Positions 1 to 8,254 of a DNA stretch of 30,000 bases are shown one piece after another (position 1 is the first letter of the stretch; every line of letters starts with the position of its first letter). Source of the stretch: Prorocentrum cordatum. Its lineage: Eukaryota; Sar; Dinophyceae; Prorocentrales; Prorocentraceae. Where the stretch lies: contig CAUYUJ010014610.1 of assembly GCA_963575745.1 (NCBI GenBank), positions 1 to 30,000 of the forward strand, given 5' to 3'. The notes beneath the pieces were generated by a model, which worked only from the letters and a program-made list of their open reading frames with translations, did not search any database and had not been told where the DNA came from. The position numbers and the translations under genes were made by a program.

Positions 1-291
1 TCCTCCTCCTCCCAGCCCCTCCTCCTCTTTTTCCTCGTCCTCCTTCTCCTCCTCCTCCTCGCCCTCCTCCTCCTGCCTCCTCCTGCTGCCTCCTCCTCCT
101 TCTCCTTCTCCACCTCCTCCTCTCTTTCTCCTCCTCCTGCCTCCTCCTCCTCTTCCTCATTCTCCTCCTCCTCCTCCTCCTTCTTCCCCTCCCTCCTCCC
201 CCCAGTCCTCCCTCCTGCCTTCTCCCTCCTCCTTCCTCCTCCACCTCCTCCCCCTCTTCCTCCTCCTAGTTTGCCTCCCCCCCCCTCCTGG
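1..291. repeat. CCT/TCC microsatellite (polypyrimidine tract)
   Basis: Almost uninterrupted pyrimidines on the plus strand, made of CCT, TCC and TTC triplets with short interruptions. It continues off the left edge of the window. A homopurine/homopyrimidine tract of this length can form triplex DNA. The minus-strand Arg/Gly/Glu-rich reading frame inside it is an artefact of the triplets. Confidence 0.95.
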
Positions 292-334
292 CGCGGATCG
301 AGGTGCGCGATGCAAACCACGTTGCATCAACCGA

Positions 335-475
335 AACCTGTGACTCAAGACTTACCGAAGTTATATTGATAGCTAGGCCGACTTACACAAGTGGTGATAA
401 TTATTATGGTAACAATTGTACATGGTTAACACACAACCCATTCTAAGCCAATTCATAAGTGATCTAGAACGCACC
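335..475. other. AT-rich island upstream of the recombinase ORF
   Basis: About 140 bp of clearly AT-rich sequence (for example GATAATTATTATGG near 395) sits between the pyrimidine tract and the very GC-rich recombinase ORF. A short frame starting at ATG 422 begins MVNTQPILSQFISDLERTA, which reads like protein, but it is in a different frame from the recombinase and loses coding character after about 40 codons. It could be the 5' non-coding part of the element or a frameshifted N-terminus. No terminal repeat is visible here. Confidence 0.45.
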
Positions 476-609
476 GCCCGCGAAGCAGGAGCCCCAGAGG
501 AGCCAGCCAGCCGCCGTCGCCACCTCGGCTCCCGAGTGCGCCCCCACGGGGGACCTCCGGCGACCTGCCGCGGCGGTGGGCGATCGCGGGTGCGACGGTC
601 AGCGTGCCC

Positions 610-2148
610 ATGGCGTCTGGCCCGCCGACAGGCCGCGGGCACTGTCGCCGCCTGGCAGCGCCGCTGCCGGCAGGAGGCAGCGCGCCCGCGCATGCCGCGC
701 CCGAGCCGCTTGCGAAGCGCTCGCGGGTGCTGTCGCCGGGGCCGGAGGGCCTGCCGAGCGAGCCACTGGCGCCAGCCAGCCGGACGCGGGCGCTGGGAGC
801 GCCCCGGGACGGCATGCGGCAGCGGCTCACCCTGAACCCGCCCGCCTCGAGGGCCGCGGCGCGCGACCTGGGGGCGAACTGCAGCCCGACGGGCGACGGC
901 GAGGGGGAGAGCGACGCCGCGACCGTGGCCAACGAGGCGGAGGCAGGTCGCACCCGGCAGCTCCGCCAGACAGCCTGGCATCGCGCCCGGGCAGTCGCCC
1001 AGGCCAAGGCGTCGCCCACTCTGGCGGGGCTGACGCTGCTGGAGCGCTCGGCGGTGAGGCTGGGCACGGAGACGCGGTGCCAGGCGGGGCTCGAGGCCTT
1101 CATCGACGCCGCCGGGAAGCGCCAGCTCGTCGTGGACAGCGAGGTGGACGACGCGCTCGTGCACTACATGAACGAGCTATACGAGTCGGGCCACCACTCG
1201 AACAAGGGCGACGCGTTGCTGTCGGCGTTGCTGCACTTCCAGCCCCAGCATGGCCAGCTGGGGGGATCGCGCCCCCCTCGGGCATGGCGATGTTTGAAGG
1301 GGTGGCGCCGGAGATGTGGGCGGCGCTCGAAGAACCCGGTCGTCCGCATGATATGGTCAGCGGTCGTCTGGGACCTCCGCTGCCGGGGGCACTGGCTCAT
1401 GGGTTTGCACATTCTGCGGGCGATCGTGACGCGCCACCGCCCAGGCGAGCCGCTCACGATCCAGCGCGAGGATCTCATCCAGCCAGTAGAGGGGGGCTCG
1501 AACGATTGGGGGGTGCTGCTGTTCCCGCAGTCGAGGGCGGCCACCCGCAAGAACCACGTGCAAGACGAGGGGATCAGCCTCACCAACGAGCTTTTCCCGT
1601 GGCTGCCGCGGGTGATCGCGGCGCTGGCCCCGGGTCCTCCAGAGTCCTTGCTCTTCGCGCACAGCTACCCCGAGCTGGTCGCGCAGTACAAAATTACGAG
1701 GGCGAGGCTCCAGCTCGGCAGCTTGGTGTTGTACCAGTGCCGACACTCGGGGGCCTCGCTGGACCTGCAGAACGGCCACCGCGATCACATGGAGCTGAAA
1801 AAGCGAGGCGGGTGGCAATGCGAGAGCTCGCTGAAGACGTACGAGAACGCCGCCAAGCTGAACCTCTCCGCCGCCCGCCTGCTTCCTTGGCAGGTGGCTG
1901 CCTTCCGAAAGGCGGACCGGCAACTCGAGGCGCTCTTCTTCGGCCGCGCGGCCGCCCTGCCCTTTGTGGCGCCGTGCGTCAGCGCCAGTACTTCGCCGAC
2001 CTGTTCTGTGGCGAGGGCGGCGTCGGGAAGGCGCTTGCGCGCCGCGGCTATCCTGCGCGACTCTGGGACCTTCGTTACAGCCAGAGCCGGGATCTCACCG
2101 ATCATGCCGCGCTTCGCCGCCTGGAAGAGGATGCCAAGAACGGTTTGA
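610..2148 (+). CDS. Tyrosine recombinase/integrase-like protein of a mobile element (possibly decayed)
   Basis: Predicted site-specific DNA strand exchange enzyme of the tyrosine recombinase (phage-integrase fold) family, as carried by DIRS-like and Crypton-like elements. The frame is open from 463; the first in-frame ATG is at 610, giving 512 aa. Catalytic boxes are visible in order: box I Arg277 in HRPGE, a candidate beta-hairpin Lys314, box II Arg378 in YQCRHSGAS, Trp402 in RGGW, and the candidate nucleophile Tyr411 in LKTYEN. The Arg378-Tyr411 spacing of 33 suits the family. The usual His of the HxxR box is Tyr375. Residues 1-130 are Pro/Ala/Arg-rich and unrecognised. The last 60 residues, after about 1965, look out of frame, because the methyltransferase-like sequence continues there in the -1 frame. 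No reverse transcriptase or RNase H is seen upstream; the element may be truncated or lack one. Confidence 0.75.
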   Translation: MASGPPTGRGHCRRLAAPLPAGGSAPAHAAPEPLAKRSRVLSPGPEGLPSEPLAPASRTRALGAPRDGMRQRLTLNPPASRAAARDLGANCSPTGDGEGESDAATVANEAEAGRTRQLRQTAWHRARAVAQAKASPTLAGLTLLERSAVRLGTETRCQAGLEAFIDAAGKRQLVVDSEVDDALVHYMNELYESGHHSNKGDALLSALLHFQPQHGQLGGSRPPRAWRCLKGWRRRCGRRSKNPVVRMIWSAVVWDLRCRGHWLMGLHILRAIVTRHRPGEPLTIQREDLIQPVEGGSNDWGVLLFPQSRAATRKNHVQDEGISLTNELFPWLPRVIAALAPGPPESLLFAHSYPELVAQYKITRARLQLGSLVLYQCRHSGASLDLQNGHRDHMELKKRGGWQCESSLKTYENAAKLNLSAARLLPWQVAAFRKADRQLEALFFGRAAALPFVAPCVSASTSPTCSVARAASGRRLRAAAILRDSGTFVTARAGISPIMPRFAAWKRMPRTV

Positions 2149-2726
2149 TTCTTGGCGCGGCGATCGCAACGGAGTGCACCAGTTTTTCGATAGCAAGAAT
2201 GCGAACTCGTTTCGTCAGAACCTCGTCGCAGCCCTGGGGAGAGACAGACAGGTCAGATTTCAGCGTGAATGATCGCGCCGCACAGCAGCGCGGCAACGAG
2301 CATCTCAGGGCAACCCTCCGTATTATTCGCGTGCCAGGATTTTGCCGGACATTTTTGTTGTTGGAAAACCCTTGCAGCAGCATGATGTGGAATATTCTTG
2401 CGTTGCGGCGGCGGGCTCAACGCGCTGCCGCTCAGGTCTCACTAGATGTGTGCAGCTACGGGGCGCGATGGCGCAAAAGGACACATTTTCTGTTCGGGAA
2501 TGTAAGCGATGCGTGTCTAGGGCCCCTGCGCAACCGACTCTGCCGTGGGAAAGGATGCTGTCTTTATAGCGGCCGCCCACACATCGAGTTGAGCGGCCCA
2601 CACCCCAGCAGAGGCGTCCCGTGGACAAAGGTGGCCGAACCCTATCCTGTAGGTTTGTGCCGCGACCTCGCCGCCGCTCTCATTGCTGCTAGTCATCAGA
2701 GAACACCTGCTTGTTTCGGGAAGTGA
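1977..2726 (+). CDS. C5-type DNA methyltransferase-like domain of the same mobile element (no own start)
   Basis: About 249 codons in the -1 frame relative to the recombinase, ending at TGA 2724-2726. Motif I (SAM binding) is DLFCGEGGVG at 1998-2027. A motif IV-like ATECTSFSIAR lies at about 2166-2198, with Cys at 2175 but Glu where C5 methyltransferases have Pro. A motif VI-like LLENPCSS is at 2358-2381, and CSYGARWRKRTHFLFGN resembles the QxRxR-type motif VIII region. Predicted to bind SAM; whether it is active is doubtful without the Pro-Cys. This domain order (recombinase then methyltransferase) is known from DIRS-type elements and is common in dinoflagellate mobile elements. The frame has no convincing start of its own: it is stop-free back to 576 but only as an overlapping non-coding frame. 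It is therefore either reached by -1 frameshifting between about 1950 and 2148, or separated by a single indel in a decayed copy. Confidence 0.7.
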   Translation, partial: RQRQYFADLFCGEGGVGKALARRGYPARLWDLRYSQSRDLTDHAALRRLEEDAKNGLILGAAIATECTSFSIARMRTRFVRTSSQPWGETDRSDFSVNDRAAQQRGNEHLRATLRIIRVPGFCRTFLLLENPCSSMMWNILALRRRAQRAAAQVSLDVCSYGARWRKRTHFLFGNVSDACLGPLRNRLCRGKGCCLYSGRPHIELSGPHPSRGVPWTKVAEPYPVGLCRDLAAALIAASHQRTPACFGK

Positions 2727-2734
2727 TTTGGGAT

Positions 2735-2883
2735 GTTTTGTGGTGGCCGTCTTGCTGAGCACAGACCGCCATGTGGCCGCGCCTCCGGCTGCTTCCGCTG
2801 CCGGCCGAGCTGCGCCAGCCGCGCCGCGTCCTTCGAGACAGATTCTTCTGCTCAAAATGTTGGGAATGGAGCCCTACCAGACA
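2735..2883 (+). repeat. 149-bp direct repeat, left copy (downstream of the methyltransferase)
   Basis: Begins GTTTTGTGGTGGCCGT and ends GCCCTACCAGACA just after the methyltransferase stop codon. It matches 3004-3152 at a constant offset of 269 bp with roughly a dozen substitutions and no evident indel. Weaker similarity (CATCAGAG at 2694 and 2964) extends further left. Confidence 0.85.
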
Positions 2884-3003
2884 TAGGAGTGCTTGCACGT
2901 TATTGTCTGGGCCGCTCCATGGCTTCTGACCTTTCTCAAGTGCACCCGTGGCCTGCCCTCCGCCATCAGAGTGCGCTTCTCATTGTCCTTCAGCCTCGAA
3001 GCA
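2884..3003. other. 120-bp unique spacer between the two direct repeats
   Basis: Not repetitive and without a convincing ORF. In a split-direct-repeat element (A1-ORFs-B1-A2-B2) this would be the A2 segment. I could not see a matching A1 in 292-600. Confidence 0.4.
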
Positions 3004-3152
3004 GTTTTGTGGTGGCCGTCTTGCTAAGCACAGACCGCCATGTGGCCACGCCCCCGGCTGCTTCCGCTGCCGGCCGAGCTGCGCCTGCCGTGCCGCGTTC
3101 TTCGAGACAGATTTCTCTGCTCAAAATGTCGGGAATGGAGCCCTACCAGACA
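3004..3152 (+). repeat. 149-bp direct repeat, right copy
   Basis: Second copy of 2735-2883. It ends exactly where the composite TCTTGG repeat begins, so its right edge is a plausible element boundary. Confidence 0.85.
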
Positions 3153-3455
3153 ATGGTTTGTGGCTTCTGGAGGTGCTCTTGGGGGTCCTCTGGGGTCCCT
3201 CTTGGGGCGTCTTGGGGTCTTTGTAGGCCCTCTTGGGGCCATCTTGGGCCCTCTTGGGGCCGTCTTGGGCCGTCTTGGGGCCATCTCGAGCCGCGTTCAG
3301 GCCTTGTTGTGCCCCCAAAAGGGCCAACAGGCCAAACTCATTTTGATTTTCTAAAAGGTTGTGGTATGTTTTTGAGGCGCAGGAGGGAGGGGCCACTTTG
3401 GGCCGGCGGAAGTGGCGTGGCCCCTGGGGTGGGTTAGGGGGGGTACATAATAATC
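3153..3455 (-). repeat. Composite repeat, inverted left arm (TCTTGG orientation)
   Basis: Degenerate units of about 10-13 bp (GGCCCTCTTGGGGCC, GGCCGTCTTGG) from 3160 to 3320, then a half-core up to 3455. Read on the minus strand it aligns with 3575-3880 through the same order of landmarks: ATTATGTACCC, CACGCCACTTCC, CAAAAACATACCAC, the CCAAGA array, then GCACCTCCAGAAGCCA. It is thus the left arm of a large imperfect palindrome. Open frames in it are translations of the repeat. Confidence 0.85.
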
Positions 3456-5046
3456 CACGTCCGGAAGTGATGTGTTGCCGGAGGCAGGTCGCGCAGCGGA
3501 GCGGAAGCTCTAATGCAATGGATCCAATGTGTCCAATGCTTGCATACTTGCCACGTGTGGTATTGTGTTACATTATTATGTATCCCACCCTAAGCCTCCC
3601 CCCAGCGCCACGCCACATCCGTCGACCAAAGATGGTGAACCCCTTCTGGGGCCCAAAAACTTACAAAACCTATAAGAAATTAACAAATTCGGCCTCTTGG
3701 ACCTCTTGGGGCCCCAAGAAGGTTTCAAAACGTCCCAAGATGGCCCCAAGACAACCCAAAACGGCCTCAAGACGGCCCAAGATGGCCCCAAGAGGGCCCA
3801 TGAGGCCCCCACGAATGTCCAAGAGGCCCCCAAGAAGACTCCCGAGAGCGCCTCCGGAGGCCAAATCTTTCATATTCCTATATTTCTGGGACAATTTCAA
3901 CGTTCTCGCCTTTTTCGGCTTTCAGAAGGCCATGACGGCCCAATCAGCCTCCAAGAAGGCCCCCAAACGGCCCAAGAGGCCTCCAAAGGGGCCCCAAGGC
4001 GGCCCAAGAGGGCCCCGAGACGGCCAAAAAAACTTCCAAGACGGCCCAAGAAGCCCCCAAGACGGCCCCAGAGGACCCCAGGCGAGCCCCAAGGCGGCCG
4101 CGAGAGGCTTCCAAAGCGGCCTCCGAAGTGGCCAGACGGCGTAAGAGCGCCCAAAGACGGCCTAAGACGTCCCCAAGAGGCCCTAAGAGGCTCCAAAGAG
4201 GCCCCCCAGGCCCCTGAGAAGCTTCCAAGAAACTCACAAGAGACTCCCAGGAGGCCCCACAACGACTGGACTGAACGTGCTCTGAAACACCTTCGGCGAG
4301 TCACTAAACAATAATATCCCGCCCTGGGCGAACCGCGGCGCAGCGCCAGTCAGATGGAAGTTGGTCACGGCGGCGTCCGTGATCAGAGCCAGCGCTGGAA
4401 GGGAGGAGGGGGAGGGGAGAAGGAAAAGGAGGGATGGCGGGAGGCGGGAGGGAGGGGTAGCGAGGCACAGAGCGCCCCAAAACAGCCAAAGACGCGCAAG
4501 AAGGGCCCCAGGAAGCTCCCAAGAGAACCCCACAGACGCCCAGAAGGCGCAGCCCAGAGGCCCCCCCAGAGATCCCCTGCAGTCCGGCAACGACTGGGCT
4601 GCACGTGTTCCCAACCTGCACGGTTCAGAGCCTCTTGGGGATTCCCACGAACGCCTGCTGAAGCGAAACACATAGATTTCCCATCGGTACTTGATACGTC
4701 TTCGCGTTCTCACATTTTTTTGCTCTCGGGGGTTCGTAAAGGCCCAAGAAGCCTCCAAGATGGCCCTGGTACGGTCGAACAAACCCCAAGACGGCCCACG
4801 AGCCTCTCAATTGCCAAATGAGGCCCCAAAGCCGGTCCCAGAGGAACTCAACACGGCCCAAGACGACCCCAAGAGAGCTCTGAGCAGCCCCGAGAAGCCT
4901 CAAAACCATCTCCGAAGAAGCCAAACGGCGAAAGAGCGCCCCAAGACAGCCCAAGAAACCCCCAAAAAGCACAGAAGAGGCTCCAAACAAGCCCCAAGAT
5001 GGCCGCAAGAAGCCTCCACAAGACCCCCAAGAGCTCCCAGGACACT
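3456..5046 (+). repeat. Composite repeat, tandem copy 1
   Basis: Order of modules: core A (CACGTCCGGAAGTGA at about 3458, GGATCCAATGTGTCC at 3519, then ATTATGT, CGCCACATCC, CAAAAACTTACAAAAC); a CCAAGA/GGCC array (3700-3860); module B (GCCTCCGGAGGCCAAA, then CGTTCTCGCC, at 3855-3945); a second array to 4254; module C (CGACTGGACTG, then CCCTGGGCGAACCGCGG and GGAAGTTGGTCACGG, 4255-4390); a GGAGGG-rich purine stretch (4395-4460); a further array, a diverged B-like segment (4670-4745) and more array. Long reading frames here are stop-free on both strands because the unit contains no stop codon in any frame; I do not regard any as a gene. Confidence 0.85.
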
Positions 5047-6155
5047 CCGAAACGACTGGACTGTACGTGCTCCGGACGTGCACCCCGCGAAGCGAGAGGA
5101 ATCCACGTCCAGAAGTGACGTGCTGAGCGGCAGCGTTTTCCGCGGATGCTGTAATGCAGTGGATCCAATGTGTCCAATGTTTGCAAACTTCCCACATACT
5201 GTACTGTGTTACAGTATTATGTCTCCCCCCCAAACCCCCCCCAGGGACTACGCCACATCCCTGGACCCAAGGTGGCGACCCCCATTTGGGGCTCAAAAAC
5301 GTACCAAAACCTATGTAAAATTGATGATTCGGGACTTTGGGTTCTCTGGGAGGCCCAATAGGGCCTCAAGACGGCTCCATATGGCTTCAAGACGGGCGAA
5401 GACGGCTCCAAGACGGTCCATGATGGCCCCAAAAGGGCCCAAGAAACTCCTAAGACGTCCTAAGAGGGCCCCAAGACGACCCCCAAGAGTGCCTCCAGAT
5501 GCCAAAATCATACATTTTCCTATAGTTGTTTTATGTTTTCAGCGTTCTCGCCTTTCTCGACTCTCAGAAGCCCATGGCCGCCCAGGCAGCCACCAAAATT
5601 GTCCCAAAAAGGCCCAAGAAGCCCCCAGAAGGGCCCCCAAACGGCCCAGGAGGGCCCCAAGACGGCCCAAAAAGGCCCCCAAGGCGGTCCAACAAAAACC
5701 TTGAGACGACCCAAGAGGACCCCAAAAGAACCCCAAGGCGGCCGCGCGAGGCCCCCAAGACGGCCTCCGAAGGGGCGGAACGGCGCAAAAACGCCCCAAG
5801 ACGGCCAAGAGGCCACGAGAGGCCCCAAGAGGCCCCCAAGGGGCTCAACAAAAACCCAAGAGGCCTCCAAGAAGTCCCCAAGAAGCCTCCAAGAGGCCTC
5901 AAAGAAGCCCCCACAAGGCCACACAACGACTGGAGTGTAATGTTATTTTTCTCCCCCTGGGCGAACTGCGGCGCAGCGCCAGCCAGGTGGAAGTTGGTCA
6001 CGGCGGCGCCCATGATTCGAGCCGGCCCCGGAAGGGAAGATGGGGAGAGAGTATGAAAAGGACGGGGGGAGAGGCCCCAAAGAAGCCCCTAGGAGGCCCA
6101 AAGAAGCTCCCAAGAGGCCTCCAGGAGGCCCCCAGGAGCCTCCCAAGAGGCCCCG
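5047..6155 (+). repeat. Composite repeat, tandem copy 2
   Basis: Same module order as copy 1. Core A landmarks fall about 1,637 bp downstream of those in copy 1 (3520 to 5157), module B about 1,645 bp (3900 to 5545) and module C about 1,632 bp (4318 to 5950), which argues for a tandem higher-order duplication. It has a fuller 5' junction module than copy 1 (CGACTGGACTGTACGTGC, GTGCACCCCGCGAAGCG at 5051-5095). It lacks the extra B-like segment present in copy 1. Confidence 0.8.
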
Positions 6156-6372
6156 CGACGACGTGATTGTACGTGCTCCGGACGTGCACCCCGCGAAGCG
6201 AGAGGAATGTAACACAATACAATATGTAGCAATTATGCGATCATTGGATACATTGGATACGTTGCATTATAGCCTCCGCGGGCCTGCCTCTGGCAACACG
6301 TCACCTCCGGACGTGGATTCCTCTCGCTTCGCGGGGTGCACGTCTGGAGCACGTACAATCCAGTCTTTGTCG
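6156..6372. repeat. Head-to-head inverted repeat of the junction module
   Basis: The segment GATTGTACGTGCTCC...CGAAGCGAGAGGAAT at about 6165-6209 recurs as its reverse complement at about 6318-6362, with one or two mismatches. The arms are about 45 bp, separated by about 108 bp that holds GGATACATTGGATACG. This is where the array orientation flips from CCAAGA (left) to TCTTGG (right). Confidence 0.8.
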
Positions 6373-6804
6373 GGCCTCTGGGAACTTCTTGGGGCCCCTT
6401 GGAGGCCTCTTTGGGGCCTCTTGGGTCCTCGCGGGCGCGTCTGGGAGGCGTCTTGGGGGCCTCTGGGAGGCCTCTTGGGGGCCTCTCGGAGCACCGTGTG
6501 GGCGTCTTGGGGGCGCTCTTGCGCTGTCTTGTCCCTTCGGAGACTGTCTTGGGGTACTCTTGGGCCCGTCTTGGGGGCCTCCTGGGCCATCTCGGCGGCC
6601 TCTTTGGGCTGTCTGGGGGCCCTCTTGGGCCGTTCTGGGGCCCTCTTGAGGGCTTCTTGGGCCGCCTGGAGGCCACTTCGGAGGCTGTTTCGGCCGCCCT
6701 GGACTTTTGAGAGTCGACATAGGCGGGAACGCTGAAATCTTAAAAAAAACCATTGGAAAGTCATTGGTTTTTGGCTTCTGGAGGTGCTCTTGGGGGTCCT
6801 CTGG
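6373..6804 (-). repeat. Composite repeat, inverted copy 3
   Basis: TCTTGGGG/GGCC array (6385-6690), then module B in reverse (GAGAGTCGACATAGGCGGGAACGCTG region, 6705-6740), then GGCTTCTGGAGGTGCTCTTGG at 6772-6792, which also opens the left arm at 3160. It breaks off at 6804 into an unrelated minisatellite. Confidence 0.8.
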
Positions 6805-7265
6805 GACGCATGCGGACGGTGGCACTGGGGCCTTCGGTGGAGCTCCTTATGGGGCCACGAAGCGGTGTATTGCGTGGGTGAGACGCAGGGAGGAGGGGGA
6901 GGAGGGCCACGAAACGCTGTACTGGGTGTGCGGGACGCTTGCAGAATAACGCTGTGACCTTCGGTGGGGCTCCCTATGGGGCCACGAAACGCTGTACTGT
7001 GTGTTCGGGACGCATGCGGACGGTAGCACTGGGACCTTCGGTGGGGCTCCTTTGGGGCCACGAGAAGCTATACTGGGTGGGTGAAACGCAGGTAGGAGGG
7101 GGAGGAGGGCCACGAAGCACTGTACTGGGTGTGCGGGACGCATGCGGACGGTAGCGCTGGGACCTTCGGTGTGGCTCCCTATGGGACCACGAAACGCTAT
7201 ACTGGGTGTGCGGGACGCATGCGGACGGTAGGGAGGAGGGGGGGGGGCACGAGAGGAGGAAAATG
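6805..7265 (+). repeat. Minisatellite family M, copy 1 (alternating 127/77 bp spacing)
   Basis: Units carry CCTTCGGTGGGGCTCC, GGGGCCACGAAACGCTG and GCGGGACGCATGCGGAC. The CTTCGGTG box occurs at about 6832, 6959, 7036 and 7165, so long and short units alternate to give a dimer of about 205 bp. The long form carries an added GACGCAGGGAGGAGGGGGAGG purine block. Related to the arrays at 12974 and 22558. Confidence 0.85.
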
Positions 7266-7312
7266 CGGGGACCGTCTCTTCAAAACGAGGACCCAACAGC
7301 ACAGGATGGTTG
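7266..7312 (+). repeat. Conserved 3' flank of minisatellite M, copy 1
   Basis: GTCTCTTCAAAACGAGG followed by ACCCAACAGCACAGGATG. The same block follows the other two M arrays (13546-13580 and 22912-22945), each time after a GGAGG purine tract. Confidence 0.8.
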
Positions 7313-7344
7313 GGAAAAATGGAGTCTCAGTTGCATACCTTCGC

Positions 7345-8254
7345 CCATGTCTTCTGGCTTGTCTGCCCGCTGTGAACGAAGTTGTTGAGTAGAGGTGCAG
7401 GACGCCGCGGGCGCTCCCCCTCTGCCTTCCAGCGAGCCCCATGAACACAATGAGGTCCAGGCTCACGAGTCTTGCGAGTCGGTCTTCGCGTTCAATGGGG
7501 CCCGCGATGATCGGCGGACCTGGCGTGCCGTCGGGCTTTACGGGGCCCCGCTCACCCAACCAACGTCCACAAGGACAGTGCTCTCAGTGGCGTCTGGGTG
7601 CCGGTGCCGGGTGTTTGATATCGGCATTGTCGGAAATTCGACACCAGCACCAATATTTCCAGTAGAACGGAGTCCTTGCGGGTGCGTGGTCTTGCGAGGA
7701 TGTTGCAGATGTGGTTTGGGCCTGCAGGCTGAGAATCCCGAGCGTTGTTTTTCTGGGGTGGCTTCGGACTCTGGCACTCGTCGCTGGCTGCTGGGCTCTC
7801 GTGGGTGGGCCTTATTGGCGGGCCTCTCAAGCGATGTTTATTGTTTCTCTCCCATCGTCTTTCCCCTGCGATTCGGCGAGCCATGACGGGTTCGATGGTT
7901 CGACCTGGCCCAAAACACAATTGTACCAAAGGCAGTGGCACATATGTTTTCTTGGTGCTGGTCTCCGCTTCTGTCCTCCCATGATATTGTCCGCGTTGTT
8001 GTGGTGCGCGCAAGCCTCCAGTCCACTGTGATTGTGCTGCACACATGCGCGGTAATTTCCGCGCCAGTGCGCGCCCGATGGCCTGCATGGACGCCGCTGG
8101 CCATGTCCGCCTCCCCCCACCCCGCGCTAGTGCTGAGGCCATCGCGGCGCCTGCCTCCCACTGACCCCCCTCTAGGTGCTCTCTTGGAACCATATTGTGG
8201 CCCTGCGGGGGTCGGGGCTCTCTGGGGGCTCTTTTGTGGCCACCTTGTGACCAC
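7345..8254 (-). pseudogene. Unrecognised coding-like region on the minus strand, broken by frameshifts
   Basis: Three minus-strand stretches in different frames read like protein and follow one another in order. The first is 8254 down to 7838 (starts MVTRWPQKSPQRAPTPAG). The second is 7777 down to 7538 (PESEATPEKQRSGF ... LVDVGWVSGAP). The third runs from 7559 downward (GERGPVKPDGTPGPPI, then REDRLARLVSLDLIVF) and loses character near 7400. I recognise no family or motif. The short overlap of frames at 7538-7559 suggests one gene broken by an indel, but chance openness in GC-rich DNA is a real alternative. The plus strand here also has open frames, such as 7395-7886, with no better case. Confidence 0.22.

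Noticed and set aside
292-620. A1 segment of split direct repeats upstream of the recombinase
   Set aside because: No stretch there visibly matches 2884-3003 or the 149-bp repeat.
576-2726. Single 716-codon ORF as one protein
   Set aside because: Only its last 249 codons show methyltransferase motifs; the first two-thirds is the non-coding overlapping frame of the recombinase.
3359-4144. 261-codon plus-strand ORF
   Set aside because: Spans the palindrome centre and CCAAGA array; basic Pro/Lys/Arg repeats are the repeat unit in translation.
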